DNA from: Comamonadaceae bacterium
GTDB taxonomy: Bacteria > Pseudomonadota > Gammaproteobacteria > Burkholderiales > Burkholderiaceae_C
DNA length: 64,000 bases
Assembly (NCBI GenBank): GCA_013297925.1
Contig: JAAFJC010000005.1
Location: 36,210 to 100,209, forward strand
Reading direction: 5' to 3'
The position numbers and the translations under genes are program-made. Below the pieces are notes generated by a model. The model saw only the letters and a program-made list of their open reading frames with translations. It did not search any database and had not been told where the DNA came from. This document shows, one piece after another, positions 38,758 through 48,068 of this stretch; position 1 is the first letter of the stretch, and each line of letters begins with the position of its first letter.

Positions 38758-39873
38758 TCAATGATGCAAGCCAAGTATTTCCACCGCATCCACTCCACCA
38801 GCGCGCCCTGGCACAGCCACCATACCGCGCCGGCCAATACGGGCAGCGCGATCCAGTAAATGATTGGTTTGTACCGTAGCCGCAATGGCCCAATCGGGCG
38901 GTTGAGCGCCTTGGAAAAACTTCAGTGTCGTACTCACCGCCTCACCCACAGGTGTCGATTGCGAGCTGGTAGAGAACAAACCATCGAGTTTGGTAAACGT
39001 CACGGGGCCGCTGTGCAAAGCGATGTTGAGCGAAAATTTTGGCAAATTCCGCTCGGCGAAGCGCTGGTTCACAAAGTTATCCAGTCGTTTGCAACCGTCG
39101 ATCAGGCCCAGCGCCGCTTTCACGGCGCGCAGCGCATGATTCACCGATTGACTGTCGCCACTTTCCACAAACACACACAGCATGCCATCGCCCACAAACT
39201 GCATATGCCGCGCGCCAAAGAGATGCACGGTATCGCCCACGCCTGAATAAAACTGCGTGATCACTTCGCCCAGCTCGTTGGTGGAGAGGCGCTGCGTCCA
39301 CTGCGTATAGTCGCGCACATCGGCATACAGCACCGTGGCGCTAGGATGGCGCTCATTGCCTTCAAACTGTCCACTGTCTGGCCACTGCTCAGACAGCTCC
39401 TTGGCCATGCGCCTTTCATACAAACGGCCAATTTTTTCTTGCTGCTCGGCCAATGCCGTGGCTACCGCCTGATCAACCTTCTGCGCTTGGGCAGCCTCTA
39501 CCCGCACGAGCTTAGACAGCTGCGTGTTCACGGCATCGCGCAGCTCTTGAGGAGCAAAAGGTTTGGTGAGGTAATCATCAGCCCCTGTTGTCATGCCTTG
39601 GCGCATATGGGCACGATCCTGCAAGGAGGTGAGCAAAATGATGGGGGTGGTGGAAATGTCTTCATTGGCGCGCACGGCCTCAAGCACACCGAAGCCATCC
39701 AGATGAGGCATCTGCACATCGCTGACCACAAGATCGGGCTTGTGCTCACGGATCAAAGCCAAGCCTTGCGCGCCATCGTTTGCAGCGAGCACGTCATAGC
39801 CTTCTTTGCGCAGCACTGCGGACACCAGCACACGGGTGCTCGCATCATCATCCATCACAACGATCAAGGGCAT
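38758..39873 (-). CDS. Response regulator fused to class III adenylate/guanylate cyclase-like domain
   Basis: REC: VSDVQMPHLDGFGVLE; cyclase: TVLYADVRDYTQWTQRLS, FVGDGMLCVFVE. Confidence 0.85.
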   Translation of the reverse strand: MPLIVVMDDDASTRVLVSAVLRKEGYDVLAANDGAQGLALIREHKPDLVVSDVQMPHLDGFGVLEAVRANEDISTTPIILLTSLQDRAHMRQGMTTGADDYLTKPFAPQELRDAVNTQLSKLVRVEAAQAQKVDQAVATALAEQQEKIGRLYERRMAKELSEQWPDSGQFEGNERHPSATVLYADVRDYTQWTQRLSTNELGEVITQFYSGVGDTVHLFGARHMQFVGDGMLCVFVESGDSQSVNHALRAVKAALGLIDGCKRLDNFVNQRFAERNLPKFSLNIALHSGPVTFTKLDGLFSTSSQSTPVGEAVSTTLKFFQGAQPPDWAIAATVQTNHLLDRAARIGRRGMVAVPGRAGGVDAVEILGLHH

Positions 39874-39892
39874 GGTGTCATCTCCAATCGCG

Positions 39893-40798
39893 TTAATTTA
39901 AACTGGCCATGCAGGCCTGCTGTATATCATTTGAAAAAACAAGCTGCACATGAGCATAGCCTGCAATGTGTTGATTGTCCGCGCCGGGCAAGGTCGCGGT
40001 GTTGGCGGGGAAGACGATATTGTCACAATGGGAGAAGTAGCAGGTGCAATACTTCGCAAAATCGTGGGGTAAGAGAGACGCATTTTCCATCAGCCATTTA
40101 CTGGCTTGGCGCATTTGGTGGCCATTGAGCGTGTGCGAGGCTGCGGCTATAGCTGTGCCGTGATGCGGTGTGCCGAGGGTAAAAATGCGGTGAATGCGCT
40201 GCATATCGCCACTTTTTCCAACGTGCTTTGCTGCCCAAGCGCGAATCGCCAAGCCGCCCATGCTGTGGCCGACCAGCACAGGGGGCAAGCCTGTGGCTTG
40301 TTCGACTTGCTTGATTGCAGCTTCTACGGCGTCTGCGTATTCACTGATCGAGCCAAAAGCAGGCTCTAAATCTACAGCCATAAAAGTAAGCTGCTTCTGG
40401 CGAAGCTGCCTCATCCAATCTGTCCAAAGCGCGCGATTGCAGAAAAAGCCGTGTACAAGCACGATGCCGCGCTGATTCGGTGTGAGCTTCAGGTTGTTGG
40501 CGATGGCTAGATGACGAAACGGCTGCCACCAGGTAAAAACTTTGGTAGCGACTTGCCACTCGGAGAACCAAGCCCCAAGCCATTGCCCCAAGCTTGCTGG
40601 CCGCACCATCTTTTCGCTGCGATTGATCAGCGCCGCCCAAATGCACTGAATGCCCAAAAGCAAGGGCGTAACCAACAATGGCGCTAAAAGGCTAGCGACG
40701 GCCCACGCACGATGGTTGCCCCAAGCCCATGCGGCCAGCGCCCACCAAAAAATAAAACTGCCCAGCGTGATCACGCGCTGGAGCCAAGCATTTGTCAT
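39893..40798 (-). CDS. Alpha/beta hydrolase (lipase/PGAP1-like)
   Basis: GIVLVHGFFCNRALWTDWM, VLVGHSMGGLAIRAW, TLGTPHHGT. Confidence 0.85.
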   Translation of the reverse strand: MTNAWLQRVITLGSFIFWWALAAWAWGNHRAWAVASLLAPLLVTPLLLGIQCIWAALINRSEKMVRPASLGQWLGAWFSEWQVATKVFTWWQPFRHLAIANNLKLTPNQRGIVLVHGFFCNRALWTDWMRQLRQKQLTFMAVDLEPAFGSISEYADAVEAAIKQVEQATGLPPVLVGHSMGGLAIRAWAAKHVGKSGDMQRIHRIFTLGTPHHGTAIAAASHTLNGHQMRQASKWLMENASLLPHDFAKYCTCYFSHCDNIVFPANTATLPGADNQHIAGYAHVQLVFSNDIQQACMASLN

Positions 40799-40920
40799 TG
40801 AATTTCCTGTCGTCCAATGCTGATGATACAGACAGATGAGGGCGACGCGCGAGAAAATGTGTCGCAAAAGAAAATCCCTGCGGCCATCAAATGCATGAAG
40901 GCAGGCAGGGATTTCAGATC

Positions 40921-40997
40921 TGGTGGTGATAGGTGGATTTGAACCACCGACATCAGCATTATGAATGCTGCGCTCTAACCAACTGAGCTATATCACC
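40921..40997 (-). tRNA. tRNA-Met(CAT)
   Basis: Reverse complement GGTGATATAGCTCAGTTGGTTAGAGCGCAGCATTCATAATGCTGATGTCGGTGGTTCAAATCCACCTATCACCACCA. Confidence 0.93.
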
Positions 40998-41034
40998 AGA
41001 GGAACAAGATTATACCGAAGATTGTTTCCGTACT

Positions 41035-41811
41035 TTATTCGTGCTTGAAAGCGGCTTTGCGCTTGTTCACAAACGCATCCATGCCTTCTTTTTGGTCGCT
41101 GGTGGCAAAAAGCGCGTGGAACAAGCGTCGTTCAAACATCACGCCATCGCTCAGGCCGCTCTCAAACGCGCGATTCACGCTTTCCTTCGCTGCCATCACC
41201 GCGATTTGGCTGTATTCACAAATCATGTTGGCAGCAGCGAGCACTTCGTCTTGCAGGCCAGCCAAAGGTACGACCCGGCTCACCAGCCCCGCGCGCTCAG
41301 CCTCTGCCGCGTCCATCATGCGACCCGTCAAAGCCATATCCATCGCCTTGGCCTTGCCCACTGCGCGCGGCAGGCGCTGCGTGCCGCCCGCGCCGGGAAT
41401 GATGCCCAGCTTGATCTCGGGCTGGCCGAATTTCGCGTTATCCGCTGCGATGATGAAATCGCACATCATCGCCAGCTCGCAGCCACCGCCCAGCGCAAAG
41501 CCGCTAACTGCAGCAATCACCGGCTTGCGAATGCCGCGAATCGTTTCCCAATTCTTGGTGATGTAGTCGCCCTTGTACACATCAGCAAAGCTGTAGGTCG
41601 CCATTGCGCCAATGTCTGCGCCTGCAGCAAAAGCTTTCTCGCTGCCCGTGATGATCATGCAGCCAATCGCGGGGTCAGCATCAAAGGCCTTAAGCGCCGC
41701 GCCCAGCTCGTCCATGAGTTGGCCGTTCAAGGCGTTGAGTTGTTTGGGGCGGTTCAGTGTGATCTTGCCCACTGAGCCGAGCGTTTCTGAAATGAGGAGT
41801 TCGTAGGTCAT
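41035..41811 (-). CDS. Enoyl-CoA hydratase
   Basis: [59 protein letters not shown]. Confidence 0.93.
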   Translation of the reverse strand: MTYELLISETLGSVGKITLNRPKQLNALNGQLMDELGAALKAFDADPAIGCMIITGSEKAFAAGADIGAMATYSFADVYKGDYITKNWETIRGIRKPVIAAVSGFALGGGCELAMMCDFIIAADNAKFGQPEIKLGIIPGAGGTQRLPRAVGKAKAMDMALTGRMMDAAEAERAGLVSRVVPLAGLQDEVLAAANMICEYSQIAVMAAKESVNRAFESGLSDGVMFERRLFHALFATSDQKEGMDAFVNKRKAAFKHE

Positions 41812-41914
41812 GCACCAATCATAGCGCCGCTGGAGAAACTCGCCTCCCAACAGAATTTCCCGACTACGCGGTTGGGAAATGTATTTTTGGAGTAAATTAA
41901 GGCTTGGAGACACC

Positions 41915-42721
41915 ATGACCGAACAAACCATCCTCTATGAAGAGCGGGCCGCTGGCAACGCAAAAATCGCGCTGATCACGCTCAATCGCCCTGCTGCGCT
42001 CAACAGCTTTATTCCCGCGATGCATGAAGCGCTGCGCGCGGCCTTGGCCAAAGCCAGTGCTGACGGGGACATCAGAGCCTGCGTCATCACCGGCGCAGGG
42101 CGTGGCTTTTGCGCAGGCGCAGATTTGGGTAGCTTTGATTTCACGCCCGGCCGAGGCTTGAAAGAGCGCGGCAATCCCGGGCCAGTGATTGAGGCTCAAT
42201 TCAACCCGACAGCCCGCGCTGTCATGAATCTGCGCATGCCCACGATCTGCGCTGTGAATGGCGTAGCAGCGGGCGCAGGCGCATCGCTCGTGATGAGCTG
42301 CGATATGGCGATTGCCGCGCCCGGCGCCAGCTTTGTGCAGGCGTTCAGCAAGATTGGCTTGATCCCTGATGCCGGCGGCTCTTGGCTGCTGCCGCAGCGG
42401 CTGGGGTTGGCGCGCGCGCTTGGCTTGGCATTCACGGGGGACAAGCTCTCGGCCGCGCAGGCCAAGGAATTTGGGATGATCTGGGATGTGCAAGACGATG
42501 CGCTAGGTGCAGCGCTGGCTCTGGCCGAGAAGCTCGCGCAAATGCCAACCCAAGCCTTGGTGGAAACTCGGCGCTTGCTGCGCACAGCACAAAATCGCAG
42601 CTTCGATCAGCAGCTCGACATTGAGCGCGATGCACAAACCGCGATGGGCATGACGGATGACTACATCGAAGGTGTGAACGCCTTTTTGCAAAAGCGCGTG
42701 CCGCAGTTCAAAGGGCAATGA
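41915..42721 (+). CDS. paaG: 2-(1,2-epoxy-1,2-dihydrophenyl)acetyl-CoA isomerase
   Basis: [43 protein letters not shown]; followed by paaI, paaK. Confidence 0.88.
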   Translation: MTEQTILYEERAAGNAKIALITLNRPAALNSFIPAMHEALRAALAKASADGDIRACVITGAGRGFCAGADLGSFDFTPGRGLKERGNPGPVIEAQFNPTARAVMNLRMPTICAVNGVAAGAGASLVMSCDMAIAAPGASFVQAFSKIGLIPDAGGSWLLPQRLGLARALGLAFTGDKLSAAQAKEFGMIWDVQDDALGAALALAEKLAQMPTQALVETRRLLRTAQNRSFDQQLDIERDAQTAMGMTDDYIEGVNAFLQKRVPQFKGQ

Positions 42722-43155
42722 GCATGACTGCCAACGAACTGGCCACAGCGGTCGGCGAGCAAATGTTTGCCAGTGATGTTGCCTCACGCGAGACCATGGG
42801 CATGCGGCTGCTTGAATGCAAACCGGGCTACGCGCGCATGAGCATGGAGATCAAATCCCTGCACTTGAATGGCCACAAAATTTGCCATGGCGGCTTCATC
42901 TTCACACTCGCCGATTCCACATTTGCCTTTGCCTGCAACTCGCACAACAAAATCGCCGTAGCCGCTGGTTGCAGCATCGAGTTCCTCAAACCTGGCCAGC
43001 TTGGCGACGTACTCACCTGCGAAGGCATTGAGCAAACGCTCTCAGGCCGCCACGGCATTTACGACATGAAGGTGACCAATCAAAACGGCGAAGTGATCGC
43101 GATGTTTCGCGGTAAGTCTGCTCAAATCCAAGGCTCGGTATTGGCAGCGCCTTAA
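42718..43155 (+). CDS. paaI: Hydroxyphenylacetyl-CoA thioesterase
   Basis: LNGHKICHGGFIFTLADSTFAFACNSHN hotdog motif; ATGA overlap with paaG. Confidence 0.9.
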   Translation: MSMTANELATAVGEQMFASDVASRETMGMRLLECKPGYARMSMEIKSLHLNGHKICHGGFIFTLADSTFAFACNSHNKIAVAAGCSIEFLKPGQLGDVLTCEGIEQTLSGRHGIYDMKVTNQNGEVIAMFRGKSAQIQGSVLAAP

Positions 43156-43163
43156 ATTCATTG

Positions 43164-43230
43164 ACTACTGATTTAATAGCACTCCGCGCAGTATTCATGC
43201 CGGCGAAAGATCGAAAATGCTTCAAAAAAC
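43164..43230 (+). repeat. 65-bp palindromic repeat copy overlapping paaK start
   Basis: ACTACTGATTTAATAGCACTCCGCGCAGTATTCATGCCGGCGAAAGATCGAAAATGCTTCAAAAAAC. Confidence 0.9.
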
Positions 43231-44518
43231 ATCATTTTTATTGGAATCCATCGAGAAAGCACCGATTGCCGAGCTGCGCGCCTTGCAACTCAAGCGCCTG
43301 CAATCCACACTCGCGCATGCCTATGAAAATTCGCCGGTGTATCGCGCCAAATTTGATGCGGCTCGCGTGAAGCTCAGCGATGTGAAGACACTCGCCGATT
43401 TAAGCAAACTGCCTTTCACCACGAAGAAAGATTTGCGCGATGCTTATCCTTTTGGCATGTTCGCCGTGCTGCGTGAGCAAATCGTTCGCATTCATGCGAG
43501 CAGCGGCACGACCGGTAAGCCCACCGTGGTGGGCTACACGCAAAACGATATCGATATGTGGAGCAATCTCGTCGCTCGCTCCATCCGAGCCTCTGGCGCG
43601 AAGCCGGGCGATCTGGTGCATATCAGCTACGGCTATGGCCTCTTCACAGGCGGCTTGGGCGCGCATTACGGCGCAGAGAAATTAGGTTTAACTGTCGTGC
43701 CTTTCGGTGGCGGGCAAACAGAGCGGCAAGTGCAGCTCATCATGGATTTCAAGCCCACGATCATCATGGTCACGCCCAGCTACATGCTCGCGATTGCCGA
43801 TGAAATGGAGCGCCAAGGCATCGATCCGCGCAAGACAAGCCTGCGCATCGGCATCTTCGGCGCCGAGCCGTGGACGAATGAGATGCGCGCCTCGATTGAA
43901 GCGCGGCTGAATATTCAAGCCGTAGATATTTATGGCCTCTCCGAAGTGATGGGCCCCGGCGTGGCCAATGAATGCGTGGAGACGAAAGACGGCCCCACGA
44001 TTTGGGAAGACCATTTCTACCCCGAGATCATCGATCCCGAAACAGGCGCAGTGCTCCCCGATGGAGAATTCGGCGAACTCGTCTTCACCAGCCTCACCAA
44101 AGAAGCCCTGCCCATCATCCGCTACCGCACGCGAGACTTGACGCGCCTGCTCCCCGGCACCGCCCGCACGATGCGCCGCATGGAAAAAATCACCGGCCGC
44201 TCAGACGACATGATGATCGTGCGCGGCGTGAACGTTTTCCCCTCGCAGATCGAAGAGCTCATCCTCAAACAAGCTGCCCTCAGCGCACACTACCAATGCA
44301 TCCTGAGCAAGGACGGCCACCTCGATGCGCTCACCGTCGCAGTAGAAACCAAACCCGGTATCGCTATCGATTCAGAAGCAGCCCGCGCAGCATCCAAGGC
44401 GCTGGCGCACGATATCAAGACATATATTGGCTCATCGGCTGCGATTGAATTGCGCGCTGAGGGTGGTGTGGAGCGTAGTGCAGGCAAAGCCAAGCGCGTG
44501 GTGGATTTGCGCAAATAG
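43217..44518 (+). CDS. paaK: Phenylacetate-CoA ligase
   Basis: RIHASSGTTGKPTVVGYTQNDIDMWSNLVARS, GAEPWTNEMRASIEARLNIQAVDIYGLSEVMGPGVANEC. Confidence 0.95.
   Translation: MLQKTSFLLESIEKAPIAELRALQLKRLQSTLAHAYENSPVYRAKFDAARVKLSDVKTLADLSKLPFTTKKDLRDAYPFGMFAVLREQIVRIHASSGTTGKPTVVGYTQNDIDMWSNLVARSIRASGAKPGDLVHISYGYGLFTGGLGAHYGAEKLGLTVVPFGGGQTERQVQLIMDFKPTIIMVTPSYMLAIADEMERQGIDPRKTSLRIGIFGAEPWTNEMRASIEARLNIQAVDIYGLSEVMGPGVANECVETKDGPTIWEDHFYPEIIDPETGAVLPDGEFGELVFTSLTKEALPIIRYRTRDLTRLLPGTARTMRRMEKITGRSDDMMIVRGVNVFPSQIEELILKQAALSAHYQCILSKDGHLDALTVAVETKPGIAIDSEAARAASKALAHDIKTYIGSSAAIELRAEGGVERSAGKAKRVVDLRK
44363..44403 (+). repeat. Possible degenerate repeat copy in paaK 3' region
   Basis: GCTATCGATTCAGAAGCAGCCCGCGCAGCATCCAAGGCG; peptide AIDSEAARAASKALA. 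Confidence 0.35.
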
Positions 44519-44537
44519 TTTTATCTTCGGACAGAGC

Positions 44538-44649
44538 GGCCTCAGCTGCGCTTGGGCTGTCCCCCTCCACGAAAGTCCTCCGGCTGGCGCTGCGCGCGTG
44601 CCTCCCCCTTTATTTCGTTGAGGGAGACAACCCAATCACAGCCGAGGCC
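44538..44649. repeat. Palindromic element A (imperfect palindrome, conserved central core) left of island
   Basis: GGCCTCAGCTGCGCTTGGGCTGTCCCCCTCCACGAA...TTCGTTGAGGGAGACAACCCAATCACAGCCGAGGCC; core GTCCTCCGGCTGGCGCTGCGCGCGTGCCTCC shared in inverted orientation with 48069-48192. Confidence 0.88.
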
Positions 44650-44685
44650 TAACGGGCGCTCGAAAGCTATTGCCTATAGACCCTA

Positions 44686-44707
44686 TATATTGCTAAAATG
44701 CAATATA
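44686..44707. promoter_or_regulatory. Operator palindrome of TumE/TumA locus
   Basis: TATATTGC taaaat GCAATATA, abutting ATG at 44709. Confidence 0.6.
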
Positions 44708-44708
44708 A

Positions 44709-44996
44709 ATGAACCCAGCCACTTTGATTGCCAAAGCTAAGGAGGTACGAGACGACGACTCAATCATCGAGATCGTCGTTTGGCAAGTGCCCGAACCACT
44801 GGAGCCTTGTACTCACAGCTACAAATATAGGCTGTACTTTGGCACTGGCGGTGATTGCCACATTCGCTACGACAACGAGCGTGGCAAAGGCGATCATCGG
44901 CATGTGGCTGGCGAGGAAGAGCCCTATGCCTTTCAATCGCTGGATCAGCTTTTGACAGATTTCCAACGTGATATTGAGAACTGGAGCACCCCATGA
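44709..44996 (+). CDS. TumE-like toxin (DUF6516-type)
   Basis: 95 aa; EIVVWQVPEPLEPCTHSYKYRLYFGTGGDCHIRYDNERGKGDHRH; followed by MarR/winged-helix-like partner with ATGA overlap. Confidence 0.75.
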   Translation: MNPATLIAKAKEVRDDDSIIEIVVWQVPEPLEPCTHSYKYRLYFGTGGDCHIRYDNERGKGDHRHVAGEEEPYAFQSLDQLLTDFQRDIENWSTP

Positions 44997-45352
44997 AAGC
45001 CATCATCGACATCGCCCCTCGAGCCTCCGTCTTCGCTGTAGCGCGAGCGCAAATCAGCAAGGCACAAACTCAACGCAAGCCGGTGGATTACCACCTCAGC
45101 TTTGAATCCGCACGCACCCTCTTCTCAGAACTCAGCCCCGCCCGCATCGACCTGCTCGAATCCCTGCGCCGTACAGGCCCCAGCTCCGTCTATGCCTTAG
45201 CCAAAGCCACACAACGCAACTACTCCAACGTCCACACCGACATCGCCAAACTCGAAGAGCACGGATTGGTAGAGCGAACACAAGACGATGCCGTGTTCGT
45301 TCCGTTTGATGCAGTTGAAATCAGGTTAGATTTGTTCCGAAAAGTCGCATAA
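44993..45352 (+). CDS. TumA-like winged-helix antitoxin/regulator
   Basis: LSPARIDLLESLRRTGPSSVYALAKATQRNYSNVHTDIAKLEEHGLVERTQ. Confidence 0.75.
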   Translation: MKAIIDIAPRASVFAVARAQISKAQTQRKPVDYHLSFESARTLFSELSPARIDLLESLRRTGPSSVYALAKATQRNYSNVHTDIAKLEEHGLVERTQDDAVFVPFDAVEIRLDLFRKVA

Positions 45353-45363
45353 CTTCCCAAATT

Positions 45364-45389
45364 GGGAAACAATGCTATAATTGTTTCCC
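45364..45389. promoter_or_regulatory. Operator palindrome of HigB/ImmA operon overlapping a TATAAT -10
   Basis: GGGAAACAAT gctata ATTGTTTCCC perfect 10+6+10, abutting ATG at 45390; preceded by TTCCCAAATTGGGAA. Confidence 0.7.
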
Positions 45390-45659
45390 ATGAAGGTAAT
45401 TGGCAGAAATAAGATCTTTGAAAACAGCGAAATCGGGCAGCATGCCCGAGGAGTTTTGTCGTTGTGGATACAGCAAATTAAAGAAATGTCATGGAGCAAT
45501 GACATGCAGATTCAAGAATGTTTCCCGCAAGCCCAATTGACCCCACCAAATAGGATCATCTTCCCATTCAAGACTGCACATGTTTACTTAGAGGCATCTA
45601 TCTCGCTAAGTCAAGGTATTGTGCTGATTGAATGCGTCAATTCTGAAAACAAAAAATGA
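45390..45659 (+). CDS. HigB-like mRNA interferase toxin
   Basis: WIQQIKEMSWSNDMQIQECFPQAQLTPPNRIIFPFKTAHVYLEASISLSQGIVLIECV; followed by HTH-ImmA gene with ATGA overlap. Confidence 0.6.
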   Translation: MKVIGRNKIFENSEIGQHARGVLSLWIQQIKEMSWSNDMQIQECFPQAQLTPPNRIIFPFKTAHVYLEASISLSQGIVLIECVNSENKK

Positions 45660-46891
45660 GCATCGTCACCAACACTCCTGAAAGCGCTTCACCACTGCAG
45701 GTCATTAAAAATGATTCGCAATATCTTCGCTATCTTGAAGAGGCCAAGGTATTAATTTCGTTGGCACCAAACTCAGGCACTATTAGCTCTGACCGGTTAG
45801 AGTTGTTAACTGTACTGTTAGAGAAATATGAAGAAGGCCGGTACTTGCTTTCTGCGATTGATCCGATCGATGCAATCGGCATGCGTATGGCAGAACTTGG
45901 CCTAGAACAAAAAGACTTAGCGAGAATTCTGAACAGCGCATCTAGGGCATCGGAGGTAATCAACAGAAAGCGTCCGCTAACTTTAGATCAAATTCGAATT
46001 CTTCATCGCGAACTAAAAATCCCTGCCCATATTTTGCTGGATAGAGCAACCGTAGATACTGAATTCAGTGAAGCAGATTACAAAAAGCTACCGCTTGACA
46101 TCATGGTGAAGCGCGGTTGGTTTGGAAATCAAGTGGACACTGCAAATGATTCACTTTTAAAGTTCAAAGAGTTTCTAGCGAGAGTCTCGCTTGATGCCAA
46201 TCCTGTGTTTATGCGACGCTCCATTTACGGAATGGCAGATCGCGAAAATCAGATTACCGTGTACGCTTGGTTAGCGAGAGTTGTACTGAAAGCTCGTGAA
46301 ACAAAAAATCTCTCTGGGAAGTTCACTTTCAACAGTTTTGATCTAGATTTTCTGAAGCAAGTGGCCAAACTCAGCGCTGCCAATAATGGTCCACTTCTGG
46401 CACAGCAGTTCCTTGCAATGAAAGGCATATCTCTTGTAATTGAACCTGAGCTACCAGGAATGAAGCTCGACGGAGCCGTGCTGCGAGATGACGATGGCAC
46501 ACCAATCATAGGCATGACTATTAGACGAGATTACCTCGATAACTTCTGGTTTACGCTCATGCATGAACTAGTCCATTTGCTCAAACACTTTGGCGCGCAA
46601 ACTGTGGCCTTTGTTGATGACATCAGCTATATCGATGCGACTGACACTAGAGAATTTGAGGCAGATGCCATTGCAGCTGAATGCTTAATTCCTAAAATGA
46701 TCTGGAATCGATCTAATGCACCCAGAACCAAACGAAAGTCTGATATCGACGAGCTTGCAAATCAACTTTGTATTAGCCCCTCCATCGTTGCAGGGCGTAT
46801 AAGAAAAGAGACAGACAACTGGTCTATTCTTACGAAGCTACTTGGTATTGGTGAAGTAAGAAAACAGTTTCCCGATGTGATTTGGAAATAG
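45656..46891 (+). CDS. HTH (HigA-like) - ImmA/IrrE metallopeptidase fusion
   Basis: HTH: GLEQKDLARILNSASRASEVINRKRPLT; zinc motif LMHELVHLLKHFG...REFEADAIAAECLIP. Confidence 0.85.
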   Translation: MSIVTNTPESASPLQVIKNDSQYLRYLEEAKVLISLAPNSGTISSDRLELLTVLLEKYEEGRYLLSAIDPIDAIGMRMAELGLEQKDLARILNSASRASEVINRKRPLTLDQIRILHRELKIPAHILLDRATVDTEFSEADYKKLPLDIMVKRGWFGNQVDTANDSLLKFKEFLARVSLDANPVFMRRSIYGMADRENQITVYAWLARVVLKARETKNLSGKFTFNSFDLDFLKQVAKLSAANNGPLLAQQFLAMKGISLVIEPELPGMKLDGAVLRDDDGTPIIGMTIRRDYLDNFWFTLMHELVHLLKHFGAQTVAFVDDISYIDATDTREFEADAIAAECLIPKMIWNRSNAPRTKRKSDIDELANQLCISPSIVAGRIRKETDNWSILTKLLGIGEVRKQFPDVIWK

Positions 46892-46899
46892 GAGCAAGT

Positions 46900-48000
46900 A
46901 TGGCAATTTATTACCCGCTAACAAAGATAAAAGAGGGCGAGATGAGAGCCTGGCAGGAGGTAGAGCCTCGGGTTGAGGAAGTCGCAATGCCGATTTTTGA
47001 AATGCTTCCAGATAACAAAACCTACAAACCGCTTAACCGAGTCGAAAATGCATTACACCTTCTCAGAAGCTCATGGAAAAAAGTTTCCCGAGAATTTATG
47101 CTCGATTGCACCGCGATAAGTTGCGATAAAAAATTACCTAACGGCAAGTCTGTGCTGCTTGAAATGGCAGAGCGGTTGCATTTCAATAGCTATCATGTAA
47201 TTCACTGCTATCGATTTAATCAAGAAACTGCCCATGAGGCTGATTTAATTGAAGCCGTTTTGAGATTAAAGTTAACCAAAATTGCTATCCGTTTTGAAAG
47301 CGACGACATCAAACTATGGCAACAATCGGCTGAGATACTTGAATCTTTACTCGAAAAATGCGGTTTAAGCTACGATCAAATTATTGTGATATTGGACTTC
47401 AAAAAACTGCCAGCAAACACTGATGAATGTACGCGTTTGTGCGATATTGCATACAAAAATTTAAACGGCATGGGCGTAAAAGAAATAGTATTCCTTGCTA
47501 CCAGCATGCTTGATTCAGCCGAAATAAAACCTGCAAACAAAGTAATTGAAGTTAAACGTAGTGACTTTGCTCTTTGGTGTCAGTTAATCACTTCTTTACC
47601 CAAACTTCGATATGGCGATTACCTTGTGATTCAACGCTTTGTTGATGATGATGCTGTAAACGCAAAAGAGACATCTAAAAAAGGGTTCTATAGATCTTCT
47701 TCCCCGAAAGTCAGATATCCAACTGGAAGCTGCTGGCTTGTAATTAAAGGCGACCCACTGAAAGACGGAGAAAATAATCAATACCCGCGACTAGCAAGAG
47801 AAATAATCAACCATTCTCAATTCAGATTGAATGAGCTTACTTGGGGTCATGAGGAACTGAAAGATCTTGCATCCTATCGATACCAAAAAGCTAAGAACTC
47901 GGAAGTAATCGCAATCGATGTAAACAACCACCTAAACTTATGTGCTGATCAAGTGCAGGCGGTTGTGGAGAAGTTACGCGTACAGACTACATCCCTGTAG
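46900..48000 (+). CDS. T4 beta protein-like family protein (PF14350-type)
   Basis: MAIYYPLTKIKEGEMRAWQEVEPRVEEVAMPIFEMLP; ggag SD before ATG 46900; neighbour of ImmA/IrrE; family call from memory. Confidence 0.65.
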   Translation: MAIYYPLTKIKEGEMRAWQEVEPRVEEVAMPIFEMLPDNKTYKPLNRVENALHLLRSSWKKVSREFMLDCTAISCDKKLPNGKSVLLEMAERLHFNSYHVIHCYRFNQETAHEADLIEAVLRLKLTKIAIRFESDDIKLWQQSAEILESLLEKCGLSYDQIIVILDFKKLPANTDECTRLCDIAYKNLNGMGVKEIVFLATSMLDSAEIKPANKVIEVKRSDFALWCQLITSLPKLRYGDYLVIQRFVDDDAVNAKETSKKGFYRSSSPKVRYPTGSCWLVIKGDPLKDGENNQYPRLAREIINHSQFRLNELTWGHEELKDLASYRYQKAKNSEVIAIDVNNHLNLCADQVQAVVEKLRVQTTSL

Positions 48001-48068
48001 AGCGTTGCTAACCGCAGATACATTCATCCCTCATTTGCTCTAAAACATAACTCACTCGTCCACCGTCA

